A stretch of DNA of 8,071 bases from contig CAIQPA010000670.1 of NCBI GenBank assembly GCA_903873545.1, positions 1 through 8,071 on the forward strand. Direction: 5' to 3'. The notes below the pieces were generated by a model, which was given only the letters and a program-made list of their open reading frames with translations, was not told where the DNA came from and ran no database searches. Within the stretch, counting starts at the first letter, position 1. Every line of letters starts with the position of its first letter. Origin of the DNA: an uncultured delta proteobacterium. GTDB lineage: Bacteria; Myxococcota_A; Bradymonadia; REDH01. A program made the position numbers and the translations under genes. Positions 1 through 6,182 of this stretch are shown one piece after another.

Positions 1-1
1 C

Positions 2-30
2 CATAAACTGTATACCACATAAACTGTATA
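2..30. repeat. 13-bp AT-rich direct repeat, two copies
   Basis: The 13 bases cataaactgtata occur at 2-14 and again, identical, at 18-30, giving a 16-base period with a three-base spacer. GTATAC at 10-15 is a small palindrome across the first junction. The stretch is strikingly AT-rich compared with everything after about position 34. It could be paired operator half-sites, the last units of a longer tandem repeat running off the left edge, or a contig-end artefact. The sequence alone does not decide between these. Confidence 0.7.
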
Positions 31-60
31 TTTGGCGAGGCCAGGGTAGGTGTTGACACA

Positions 61-270
61 ATTGCCAGTGATGCCACGAGCCTCCTCCTCGACAAGCACC
101 ACGACCGCGAGACCCGCGGCGTTGAGGCCGCAGAGGCCCGCGCCCTCCTCGAGGCCAACCCCGACGCAAAGCGCTACCTCGCAGACCTCGAGTTCCTGCA
201 CGACACGCTCGCCCTCCCCAGCCATATCGACCGCGAGGGGCTTGGCGACGCGGCCATTCACGCCCGCATC
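61..270 (+). other. In-frame 5' coding extension of the anti-sigma-like gene, no standard start codon
   Basis: The frame used by the gene at 271-831 is open from position 7. From about 61 onwards it has the strong G/C third-position bias of a real gene. It encodes a hydrophilic, helix-prone segment (SLLLDKHHD, then ALLEANPDAKRYLADLEFL) typical of the cytoplasmic start of anti-sigma proteins. No ATG, GTG or TTG exists in this frame before 271. An ATT at 61-63 lies 10 bases after a purine-rich AGGGTAGG (43-50) and could be a rare start. GTG (50, 68) and ATG (71) codons exist one frame over. Either the gene starts unusually, or a frameshift or junction near 30-75 has removed its true start. Confidence 0.6.
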
Positions 271-831
271 ATGGCGGAGATTGAGGCGCGCACCGAACTG
301 GAGGAGGCGACCAGCGAGATGCTCACTGCCGGCTTCCGTCGCGAGATCGAAGAGCCTGCCGACCCGGCCCTGCTTGCACGCATCATGGCCGGCGTGGCCG
401 AACAGAACCAGCAGCGGGAGCGCGTCGCAGCAGCAGCGACCTCCAGCGACTCCTTCCTCGACCGGCTCCGCAGCTGGGGCTCCGGCTGGGCCTTCACAGG
501 CGCCGTGGCCGTGGCAGCAGCGCTCCTCGCTGTGACGCTCTCCAACCGTCTCGCGCCCGGCGCGCCCGAGAGCGCCCAGACCGACCCGGCGAAGACCACC
601 ATCATCAACAACTACTACGTCCAAGCGCCCAGCGTGGACCGCCTGACCCCGACCTCCGGCTTTACCGCGAGCGTCACCCAGGGCTCCCAGGCCGACGACA
701 CCGCGACCGTCATCTGGCTCCAGCCCAACGGCACGCTCGCTACGGCGCCCAAAGGCAACGGACCCGCCTCCACCGACCCATCCCTTGCAGGCTCCGGCGC
801 CTCGCCTGCCCTCCCCGTTCACACGGACTAG
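271..831 (+). CDS. Anti-sigma factor-like single-pass membrane protein (5' end uncertain)
   Basis: From the first standard ATG this gives 186 residues. The first part is a charged cytoplasmic segment with a PADPALLARIMAGV motif near residues 29-42. One membrane helix follows at about 73-91 (AFTGAVAVAAALLAVTLSN). The rest is an extracytoplasmic tail containing TIINNYY and ATVIWLQPNG (about 145-154). A cytoplasmic helical region, one TM segment and a TVIWL-type tail is the layout of many anti-sigma factors that lack a zinc-binding motif; no HxxxCxxC is visible here. The true protein almost certainly begins upstream, because ATG 271 is the Met inside an ARIM motif, has no ribosome binding site before it, and follows in-frame coding sequence. 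If it is an anti-sigma factor, its ECF sigma gene would lie to the left. It ends 5 bp before the secreted-protein gene, so the two are probably co-transcribed. The role is inferred from architecture only. Confidence 0.7.
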   Translation: MAEIEARTELEEATSEMLTAGFRREIEEPADPALLARIMAGVAEQNQQRERVAAAATSSDSFLDRLRSWGSGWAFTGAVAVAAALLAVTLSNRLAPGAPESAQTDPAKTTIINNYYVQAPSVDRLTPTSGFTASVTQGSQADDTATVIWLQPNGTLATAPKGNGPASTDPSLAGSGASPALPVHTD

Positions 832-836
832 TCACC

Positions 837-1310
837 ATGAAACGCCCCCTCGCACTGCTTCTCACCGCCTCGTTCCTGGCTCTCGCAGCACCCGCTGCCC
901 ATGCCGCCGACGCAAAGCCCGCCGCCGCTGCGCCTGCCCGCGCGGCCGTCGCCGTGGAGGTGAAGATCATCCTCGCCTCCGCGGCCGCCGCGCCTGCCGA
1001 TCAGGCACTCGCCGCCAACGCGGGCCAGCTCGCAAAGCAGTTCCCCCAGTTCAAGGGCTTCCGCCAACTCTCGGCCAGCCGCCAGACCCTCCAGACCGGC
1101 CAGCAGGGAACCTTCGCGCTCCCCATCCCCGACAGCTCGCTCGGCCTTACCCTCATCGGCGCGGAGGGCGGCAAGTTCAAACTCCGCATGGCCATGCCGG
1201 GCGGCAGCGCAGACACCACCTCGACCGACCAGGGCGTCTTCTATGTGGGCGGAATGCCCTTCAACGGTGGCACCCTCATCCTCGCCATCAAGACGGTCGC
1301 CGTCCGCTAG
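837..1310 (+). CDS. Small secreted protein of unknown function downstream of the anti-sigma-like gene
   Basis: The product has 157 residues. It opens with a Sec-type signal peptide: KR, a hydrophobic core LALLLTASFLALAAP, and a likely AHA|AD cut after residue 23. An Ala/Pro-rich linker follows to about 37. The mature domain starts VEVKIILAS (about 40-48), continues through KQFPQFKGFRQLS (67-79), and ends with beta-like strands and Gly-rich turns such as VFYVGGMPFNGGTLILAIK (about 134-152). I do not recognise a named domain. The pattern resembles short exported proteins I associate with sigma/anti-sigma operons, which suggests an envelope role. There are no cysteines and no lipobox. The ATG lies 5 bases after the previous stop with no clear Shine-Dalgarno, so translational coupling is likely. 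Its TAG stop overlaps the stop of the convergent transglutaminase gene. Confidence 0.72.
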   Translation: MKRPLALLLTASFLALAAPAAHAADAKPAAAAPARAAVAVEVKIILASAAAAPADQALAANAGQLAKQFPQFKGFRQLSASRQTLQTGQQGTFALPIPDSSLGLTLIGAEGGKFKLRMAMPGGSADTTSTDQGVFYVGGMPFNGGTLILAIKTVAVR

Positions 1311-1322
1311 CGCTTGGGCGCT
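1292..1322. other. Shared CTAG stop codons flanked by two small hairpins
   Basis: The rightward gene stops with TAG at 1308-1310. The leftward gene stops with TAG read from 1307-1309 on the other strand. The palindrome CTAG (1307-1310) therefore closes both genes. Just left is a 5-bp stem with a 3-base loop (GACGG 1292-1296, CCGTC 1300-1304). Just right is a 5-bp stem with a 4-base loop (AGCGC 1309-1313, GCGCT 1318-1322). Neither has a T-run, so they are not standard intrinsic terminators. In DNA this GC-rich such short stems can occur by chance. Confidence 0.45.
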
Positions 1323-3919
1323 GCGGCTTGCTCCCACGCGGGCGCCCGCCGCATCGCCTTCACCAGCTTCCGCACGCGGCGGCGCCACGCTGAGACCTCA
1401 TCCGCCTCAAGCAACGCACCGCCAAATCGGGCCTGCTCGTAGACCGCCACAAAGGCTGCGAGCTCCGCGACCACCTCCTCAGGGTACCGCGCCGACCGCT
1501 CCAGGAAGCCCCGGCTCGTCAGGTCAACCTCGAGCGTGCCTGTGCGCCGCTCCAACTCCTGCAGTAGCCGCAGGTAGAGGCCCGAGACCTCCAGTTGCCG
1601 CCGCGGCCGGCTGCGCCGCTGCTCCGGTTCGTCGCTTCCAAGCAGCGCGCGCCGCAGCCAGTAGGCCACCGCTGTCCCGAAGACCGGCACACCCACGCCC
1701 AGCGCAACTGCGCCACCGCTCCAACCTCCAGGCCAGGCGCTCTGGATCACGCCGATGGAGAGCAGCAGCCAGCCGATTCCGATGGCCCAGTCCGGCCCGG
1801 CCCAGAGCAGGCGGCGCTTCGTCCGGAGCCGGAAGAGCAGCGTCGCCACCACCGCCAGAACCGCCTCCCAGAAGGTGGCCTTCGTACGCCGAAGGATGGT
1901 CCAGAAGAGCTCCCGCGCAGCGTCCGAGAACCGCACAGGGTCTGCCCCCTGCGACGACTGCGTCTGCGTGAAGGCATCGCGCAGGATCGACGCCTGCTTC
2001 TCGAAGTCATACTCGACCACCCAGCGGAACCAGGCCAGCCGCGCCGTGTCGAGACCCATCTGCATCGTCGACCAGATCGACGCCCCCGGCATCTGCACGG
2101 TCGGACCGCCAGGCGTCGGATCAAACTCCACCCAGCCGCGGCCAGGGAAGTAGGCCTCCACCCAGGAATGGGCATAGTTCTGACGCACCGCCCAGTACTC
2201 CCCCACCGAGTTGTAGTCGGCGCCAAGGAACCCGTTGACGATGCGCGCAGGAATCCCCTGCTGACGGAGCATCATCGTCATCGCCGTCGCGAAGTATTCA
2301 CAGTGGCCGGCCCGCCACTCGAAGAGGAACGAGTCGAGCACATTCTCGCCCTTCTCCGCCTGCTCCATCTCCAGCGTGTAGCGCCGCGTCTTAAGCTCCC
2401 GCTCCAGGGCGCGGGCATAGTCGGCAGGGTCCGGCGACCGCCTGCGGAGCTCATCCGTGAGCGCCACGGTGCGGGCAGAAAGCGTCCCATCAGGAACGGA
2501 CGAGTACTGCGACGCAAGCGTCCACCAGCTGTCGGACCAGGTCCCCGCAACGGCGGCATCTTCGAGCGACAGCTGGTGCAGCCGCGCCTGTCTCACAAGC
2601 TCGATCCCGGCAGGCGTCGGCGGCGGCACAGGCAGGCTGCCCGCCAGCTCATTCCAGCGCCGCAGATAGTCACGCACAGCAGCATCGCGGGCATCGCGTT
2701 GACGCGGCAGCGATGCCGCCTCCGGAGACTGCGCCAGCGCAGCCATCCCCGCGGCCAGGTGGGCGATGTCGGTCACGCCGGCAGCCCAGCGCAACCCCGT
2801 CGCAACCTCTTCACCCGAAGGGAGCGGTCGGTAGCGCGCAAGATAGCGAACGCCCAGCTCCTTGCGCGCCTCGTAAACCACCTGCCCTGAGCTGTCTGCC
2901 ACCAACCTCCGGCCCATCACCGAGTCGGGGATGTCGGCGCTGTTGAGCGTCAGCTCGATCCCCGACATCTGCCCCGGCGCAAAGAGCACCCGCGACGGCA
3001 TCGGCTCGAGATAGACCTCTGCCGCCCTCGTCCCAGCCACCGTCTCGGGCCAGCCACCCTGCGCGCCAATCCCGTACCCCTCGTCAAAGCGGAGCACCTC
3101 GCGCGGGGCATTGTGGTCATCGCGCCAGGCCCTGCCGTCGTACGCATTGAGCGACAGCCCCCGCCAGTGCATCGTCGCCACCTCACCCTCGTCAGGCGGC
3201 GTAGGGAACTTCACCCGCATGACAATCTCTTGGTTGTCGCCGATGCTGCCCCCCTCGCCGAGCTCCACCTTGTCGCCAAACCCCGCCGTCGCCACTCCGC
3301 GCCGGCTCTGCTTCGCAAAGAAGCCAAAGCCGAGCCGCGGGAAGACGAAGAAGAAGGTCGCAGCGCCCGCAAACACAAGCGCAGCAAGACCCAGCGTGAC
3401 CCACAAGACCGGTCGCTCGAGCCGCAGCCCGCGACCCTCCGGAAGCCGGTTCCTGTCCGTCTCCTCCACCAGATGCTGCACCACCAGCGAGGGCGTGGTC
3501 GCAAACACAAAGAGCGCGAACAGCACGCCGTAGGAGAGGTTCTCGTTGAGCGCTGCGCCGGAGGTCATGACCAGCAGGCTCAGCGCCATGCTCTGCGTGT
3601 AGTCCTTGTGGGCCTCCCGCTGGAACAGCTTGCTCACCTGAAGGAAGAGCACGAAGTTCAACGCGCTGATGAGGAAGAACTCCTTCCAGACAAAGACATC
3701 TGCGAGCGAGAAGGCAAAGCAGGCCAGCGTCGCCACCGTCCAGGGCATCCGCCACCGCTCCAGCAACATGCGCGGCGGCTCCCAGAACCAGCTCACCGCC
3801 AGCCCTGCATAGAACAGCACCAGCACCACCGCGTTCATCTCGCCTGACAGGTGGAGCGTCCCAAAGGCGATGAGGTTCATCGCATAGACCAGCAGTTTCC
3901 GGAGCTGCAGCGTGCTCAT
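1307..3919 (-). CDS. TgpA-like membrane-bound transglutaminase family protein (DUF3488 + transglutaminase core + DUF4129-like tail)
   Basis: The product has 870 residues. The N-terminal part has about seven membrane helices (roughly 9-24, 30-45, 61-76, 81-96, 110-125, 130-147, 170-194) and the DUF3488 signature FFFVFPRLGFGFF, then GFGDKVELGEGGSIGDNQEIVMRV (208-235). The transglutaminase-like core holds a Cys-His-Asp triad: C540 in AGHCEYFA, H584 in YAHSWVEAYF and D600 in EFDPTPGG. About three more membrane helices follow (683-698, 711-727, 735-755). The hydrophilic tail (about 770-850) resembles DUF4129, with LYLRLLQELERR and TSRGFLERS. By topology the core faces outside the cytoplasm and the tail inside. 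In the TgpA family the substrate is not settled; Pseudomonas TgpA is reported to be important for growth. An extra helical segment (about 365-470) precedes the core. The gene is last of the MoxR-DUF58-TgpA trio and starts inside the DUF58 stop, with GGGGGAGG (3927-3934) seven bases upstream. Confidence 0.93.
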   Translation of the reverse strand: MSTLQLRKLLVYAMNLIAFGTLHLSGEMNAVVLVLFYAGLAVSWFWEPPRMLLERWRMPWTVATLACFAFSLADVFVWKEFFLISALNFVLFLQVSKLFQREAHKDYTQSMALSLLVMTSGAALNENLSYGVLFALFVFATTPSLVVQHLVEETDRNRLPEGRGLRLERPVLWVTLGLAALVFAGAATFFFVFPRLGFGFFAKQSRRGVATAGFGDKVELGEGGSIGDNQEIVMRVKFPTPPDEGEVATMHWRGLSLNAYDGRAWRDDHNAPREVLRFDEGYGIGAQGGWPETVAGTRAAEVYLEPMPSRVLFAPGQMSGIELTLNSADIPDSVMGRRLVADSSGQVVYEARKELGVRYLARYRPLPSGEEVATGLRWAAGVTDIAHLAAGMAALAQSPEAASLPRQRDARDAAVRDYLRRWNELAGSLPVPPPTPAGIELVRQARLHQLSLEDAAVAGTWSDSWWTLASQYSSVPDGTLSARTVALTDELRRRSPDPADYARALERELKTRRYTLEMEQAEKGENVLDSFLFEWRAGHCEYFATAMTMMLRQQGIPARIVNGFLGADYNSVGEYWAVRQNYAHSWVEAYFPGRGWVEFDPTPGGPTVQMPGASIWSTMQMGLDTARLAWFRWVVEYDFEKQASILRDAFTQTQSSQGADPVRFSDAARELFWTILRRTKATFWEAVLAVVATLLFRLRTKRRLLWAGPDWAIGIGWLLLSIGVIQSAWPGGWSGGAVALGVGVPVFGTAVAYWLRRALLGSDEPEQRRSRPRRQLEVSGLYLRLLQELERRTGTLEVDLTSRGFLERSARYPEEVVAELAAFVAVYEQARFGGALLEADEVSAWRRRVRKLVKAMRRAPAWEQAAAPKR

Positions 3920-5073
3920 GTCGCAGCCTCCCCCGACACCACCCGCTCGAACTGCCCCAGAACCGATGCGGGCGTCCAGGCCGGCGCCACCAGAAGCCGG
4001 CTACCGCGCCGCGACAGCTCCATCTGCAGAGGCGCCTCGCCACGCAGAGCCTCCAGCATCGCCAGGTGGCGCAGACAGGCCAGCAGATGGCCCGGGCCAC
4101 CGCCCTCCGTCACCCCGCCCGAGAGCGTGTGGAGCGAGAACTGCTTGTTCGACCGCACATACTGCGCGCAGAGCGACGCCGTCACCTCCACCGCCTGCTC
4201 AAACGCCTGCTCCACCACCGCCGCAACCTCGCCCGCCGGCAGATGGCTGTAGAAGTGGATGGCCACCGCGTCGGCATCTTCCCGCTCGTGCAGCCGGGTC
4301 ACCAGCGCGTTCTTACGGGCCGAGACCTTCCAGTGAATCTGGCGCGGGTCGTCGCCCTCCCGGTAGGCGCGGAGCCCCAGGAAGTCGCCGCCGCGCCCCT
4401 CCGCCTGCCGCACCAGATCGCCCTGCGTCTGCGTCCCCTCGCCGATCGCCGGCAGCTGCGCGGTGATGGCCGGAAAGACGAGCAATTCATGACCCGCGAA
4501 CACCGGCAGCGACTTCTCAAAGAAGCCGAAGGGAAAGCGGGTCGTCAGGTCGTATCCGTCGAACCGGTAGATGCCGCGGCGGGGAAAGCGATACTGCGCA
4601 ACCGCCACGCTGCTCGCCTCAGCGGCAACCCGAATCGCGAGCGCCCGCGGACTCCCCGGATCGCCCTCCGCCTCACGCTCCTTCGCGCCCCGCGGTGGCT
4701 CGCTCGGCAGCCCCAGCGCCCGCCGCCGACGCCCGCGGCTCTCACGCTCCTCGTGCTCCACCACAACCAGACCATACGAGGCCAGGAAGGCCTTCCGGTT
4801 TGTCAGTGTGTAGGTGAGCGAGCTCTCCGCACCCGCGTAGAGATCGCCCGAGCCGAGCCGGGTCACCTCCACCTTCTGCAAGACCCACTCACTCAGAATG
4901 CCGCTCACAATGATGAGCCCGAGCATCATACCCAGCAGCAGAAAGAGCAGGTTGTTGCTCGTGTTCACAGCGCCGAAACCGACCATGATCGTCATGCCGA
5001 CAAACCACTTTCCCTCGCGGGTAAAGGTGAGTTTGCGCGGCGCGCGCATCAGTTTGCGAAGGCGTGTGGCCAT
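3916..5073 (-). CDS. DUF58 domain-containing membrane protein
   Basis: The product has 385 residues. Two closely spaced membrane helices lie at about 22-36 and 41-62, separated by NTSNN. A beta-rich region follows, including YRFPRRGIYRFDGYDLTTRFPFGFF (161-185). The DUF58 core has GDFLGLRAYREGDDPRQIHWKVSARK at 229-254, the family's most conserved motif (Y-R-x-GD-x-R-x-I-x-W-x-x-S-A-R). The C-terminal half predicts as a von Willebrand A-like fold. Function is not settled; proteins of this family are commonly encoded beside MoxR ATPases and TgpA-type transglutaminases and are thought to work with them at the membrane. A highly charged segment at about 108-142 interrupts the first beta region. 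The ATG at 5073 has CAGGG seven bases upstream and lies 28 bases after the MoxR stop. Its stop overlaps the transglutaminase start (ATGA, 3916-3919). Confidence 0.93.
   Translation of the reverse strand: MATRLRKLMRAPRKLTFTREGKWFVGMTIMVGFGAVNTSNNLLFLLLGMMLGLIIVSGILSEWVLQKVEVTRLGSGDLYAGAESSLTYTLTNRKAFLASYGLVVVEHEERESRGRRRRALGLPSEPPRGAKEREAEGDPGSPRALAIRVAAEASSVAVAQYRFPRRGIYRFDGYDLTTRFPFGFFEKSLPVFAGHELLVFPAITAQLPAIGEGTQTQGDLVRQAEGRGGDFLGLRAYREGDDPRQIHWKVSARKNALVTRLHEREDADAVAIHFYSHLPAGEVAAVVEQAFEQAVEVTASLCAQYVRSNKQFSLHTLSGGVTEGGGPGHLLACLRHLAMLEALRGEAPLQMELSRRGSRLLVAPAWTPASVLGQFERVVSGEAAT
3927..3934 (-). promoter_or_regulatory. Strong ribosome binding site for the transglutaminase gene, inside the DUF58 coding region
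   Basis: Read leftward this is GGGGGAGG, ending seven bases before the ATG at 3919-3917. It supports this start. It also means the transglutaminase can recruit ribosomes directly, not only by coupling through the ATGA overlap with the DUF58 gene. Confidence 0.65.
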
Positions 5074-5101
5074 GGTTCAACCCTGCTGCCTGAAACGGCC
5101 G

Positions 5102-6055
5102 CTAGAGCGGCACTTCGATGCGCGACACCAGCTCCGCAATGACCGCCTCGGCGGCCGCGCGGCTCGAACCCACCACCGACTCACCGGTGCCCATGGAGAC
5201 ACGATGCGACAGCACCGGACCGCACAGTTCCTTGATGTCCGACGGCAGCACATGTGACCTTCCGGCAACCAGCGCTGCGGCCTTCGCGGCGCGCGTCAGC
5301 GCCAGCGCACCGCGCGTCGAGACACCCACGGAGAGCCGCGCGCTCGTCCGCGTCGCCTGCACGATCGCCAGCAGATAGTCGGCCAGCGAGTCATCGAACC
5401 GAACCTCGTCCACCGCTGCCATCAGGTCGGCGAGCTGCTCTGCACTTACCACCGCGCCGATGCGGAGCGTCGGATCCGACGAGGTCCTCTCGAGCAGCAG
5501 CGCCCGCTCCACGGAGGTCGGCGGATAGCCCACCGTGACCCGCATCAGGAACCGGTCGAGCTGCGACTCCGGCAGCGGATAGGTGCCGTGCGACTCGAGC
5601 GGATTCTGCGTCGCGATCACCCAGAAAGGCGAGGGCAGATCGCGCGTCACATCGTCGGTCGAAACACGCCGCTCCGCCATCGCCTCCAGCAGGCTCGACT
5701 GCGTGCGCGGCGCGGTCCGGTTGATCTCATCTGCCAGCACCAGGTTGGCGAAAATCGGACCGGGCTTGAAGCGAAACTCTCCGCTCTTCTGGTCAAAGAC
5801 GGTGACGCCGAGGATGTCGGTCGGAAGCAGATCGCTCGTGAACTGGATGCGCGAAAACTTGAGGCCGACCGAGATCGCGAGCGCCTGCGCCAGCAGCGTC
5901 TTGCCGACGCCGGGCACATCCTCCACCAGCAGATGCCCTCCGGCCAGCAGGCAGATAACCGCCTTGCGTACCACCGCCTCTTTGCCCTCGAACACCTTCA
6001 GCACATTCTGCTCGAGTGCCCTGATCCGAGCCACCCGCTGCTCCAAATCCTTCAT
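5102..6055 (-). CDS. MoxR family AAA+ ATPase
   Basis: The product has 317 residues, the usual MoxR length. Walker A is EDVPGVGKT (45-53, K52). Walker B is LVLADEINR (105-113, D109-E110). The MoxR-typical FTSDLLPTDILG follows at 72-83. Sensor 1 is ATQNP (148-152). ESQLDRF (163-169) carries the arginine-finger region, and STRGALAL (246-253) the sensor 2 region. All catalytic elements look intact. MoxR proteins are thought to act as chaperone-like ATPases that remodel or activate partner complexes, often DUF58 or von Willebrand A proteins encoded next door. This gene leads the leftward MoxR-DUF58-transglutaminase operon. The ATG is well placed: AGGAG ends six bases upstream (6062-6066). It is transcribed divergently from the nucleotidyltransferase-like gene. 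Confidence 0.96.
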   Translation of the reverse strand: MKDLEQRVARIRALEQNVLKVFEGKEAVVRKAVICLLAGGHLLVEDVPGVGKTLLAQALAISVGLKFSRIQFTSDLLPTDILGVTVFDQKSGEFRFKPGPIFANLVLADEINRTAPRTQSSLLEAMAERRVSTDDVTRDLPSPFWVIATQNPLESHGTYPLPESQLDRFLMRVTVGYPPTSVERALLLERTSSDPTLRIGAVVSAEQLADLMAAVDEVRFDDSLADYLLAIVQATRTSARLSVGVSTRGALALTRAAKAAALVAGRSHVLPSDIKELCGPVLSHRVSMGTGESVVGSSRAAAEAVIAELVSRIEVPL

Positions 6056-6061
6056 CCGCTG

Positions 6062-6066
6062 CTCCT
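6062..6066 (-). promoter_or_regulatory. Ribosome binding site of the MoxR gene
   Basis: The leftward strand reads AGGAG six bases before the ATG at 6055-6053. This is the standard spacing and fixes the start of the MoxR gene. No in-frame upstream start with a comparable site was seen. Confidence 0.7.
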
Positions 6067-6124
6067 GTTCCGGCGACTGCGATGCAGGCTCTAAGCCTTC
6101 TTCACAGCCCCGACAACCGCTTGC

Positions 6125-6139
6125 GATGCTTGCAGCATC
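6125..6139. repeat. Perfect 6-bp inverted repeat in the divergent region
   Basis: GATGCT (6125-6130) and AGCATC (6134-6139) are exact reverse complements separated by TGC. The site sits 43 bases before the preferred start of the rightward gene, where an operator could lie. It also contains an alternative in-frame ATG (6126-6128). It could be a repressor or activator site, a weak RNA hairpin in the leader, or chance. Confidence 0.4.
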
Positions 6140-6182
6140 AGCCTGTTACGCATTACGCCAAGGGGAGCGTTCGCGGAGCCCC

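Larger units (their letters stand above)
6056..6182. promoter_or_regulatory. Divergent intergenic region between the MoxR and nucleotidyltransferase-like genes
   Basis: This is the only clear gap between head-to-head genes in the window (127 bp), so it should hold promoters for both directions. It contains the MoxR ribosome binding site, a short stem AGGCT/AGCCT (6086-6098), a 15-bp inverted repeat (6125-6139) and a tandem TTACGC (6146-6151, 6153-6158). I could not find a convincing -35/-10 pair on either strand. Candidates such as TTGTCG with TAGAGC on the leftward strand match the consensus only partly. Promoter placement is therefore inferred from gene orientation. Confidence 0.5.

Noticed and set aside
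53..58. TTGACA, a perfect -35 hexamer
   Set aside because: No -10-like hexamer lies 16-18 bases downstream; the sequence there is GC-rich and appears to be coding already.
50..535. Open frame starting GTG at 50 on the + strand
   Set aside because: It is Ser/Pro/Arg-rich with no domain, and is one frame off the strongly coding anti-sigma-like frame, whose third positions are nearly all G or C. Only its start codons are of interest, as possible relics of a shifted start.
1907..2320. Possible lasso peptide B2-type protease role for the transglutaminase-like protein, given the nearby HPrK-like gene
   Set aside because: The protein is a large TgpA-type membrane protein in a MoxR-DUF58 operon transcribed the other way. 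B2 proteases are small and soluble. It is not evidence for a lasso cluster.
1595..2890. 431-codon open frame on the + strand inside the transglutaminase gene
   Set aside because: It is antisense to the catalytic core, rich in Arg/Pro/His, without domain, signal peptide or ribosome binding site. It is a typical shadow in GC-rich DNA.
3192..4100. 302-codon leftward frame overlapping the DUF58/transglutaminase junction
   Set aside because: It is a shifted frame over two well-supported genes with intact motifs, and its translation is low-complexity Arg/Gly/Ala.
4066..5142. 358-codon + strand frame antisense to the DUF58 gene
   Set aside because: Its translation is Arg/Leu/His-rich with no recognisable domain. 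The opposite strand carries the conserved DUF58 motif.
5583..6182. Upstream extension of the nucleotidyltransferase-like frame over the MoxR gene
   Set aside because: The frame happens to stay open on the strand opposite MoxR. The residues there are Ser/Arg-rich and not family-like. The recognisable protein starts at about 6183.
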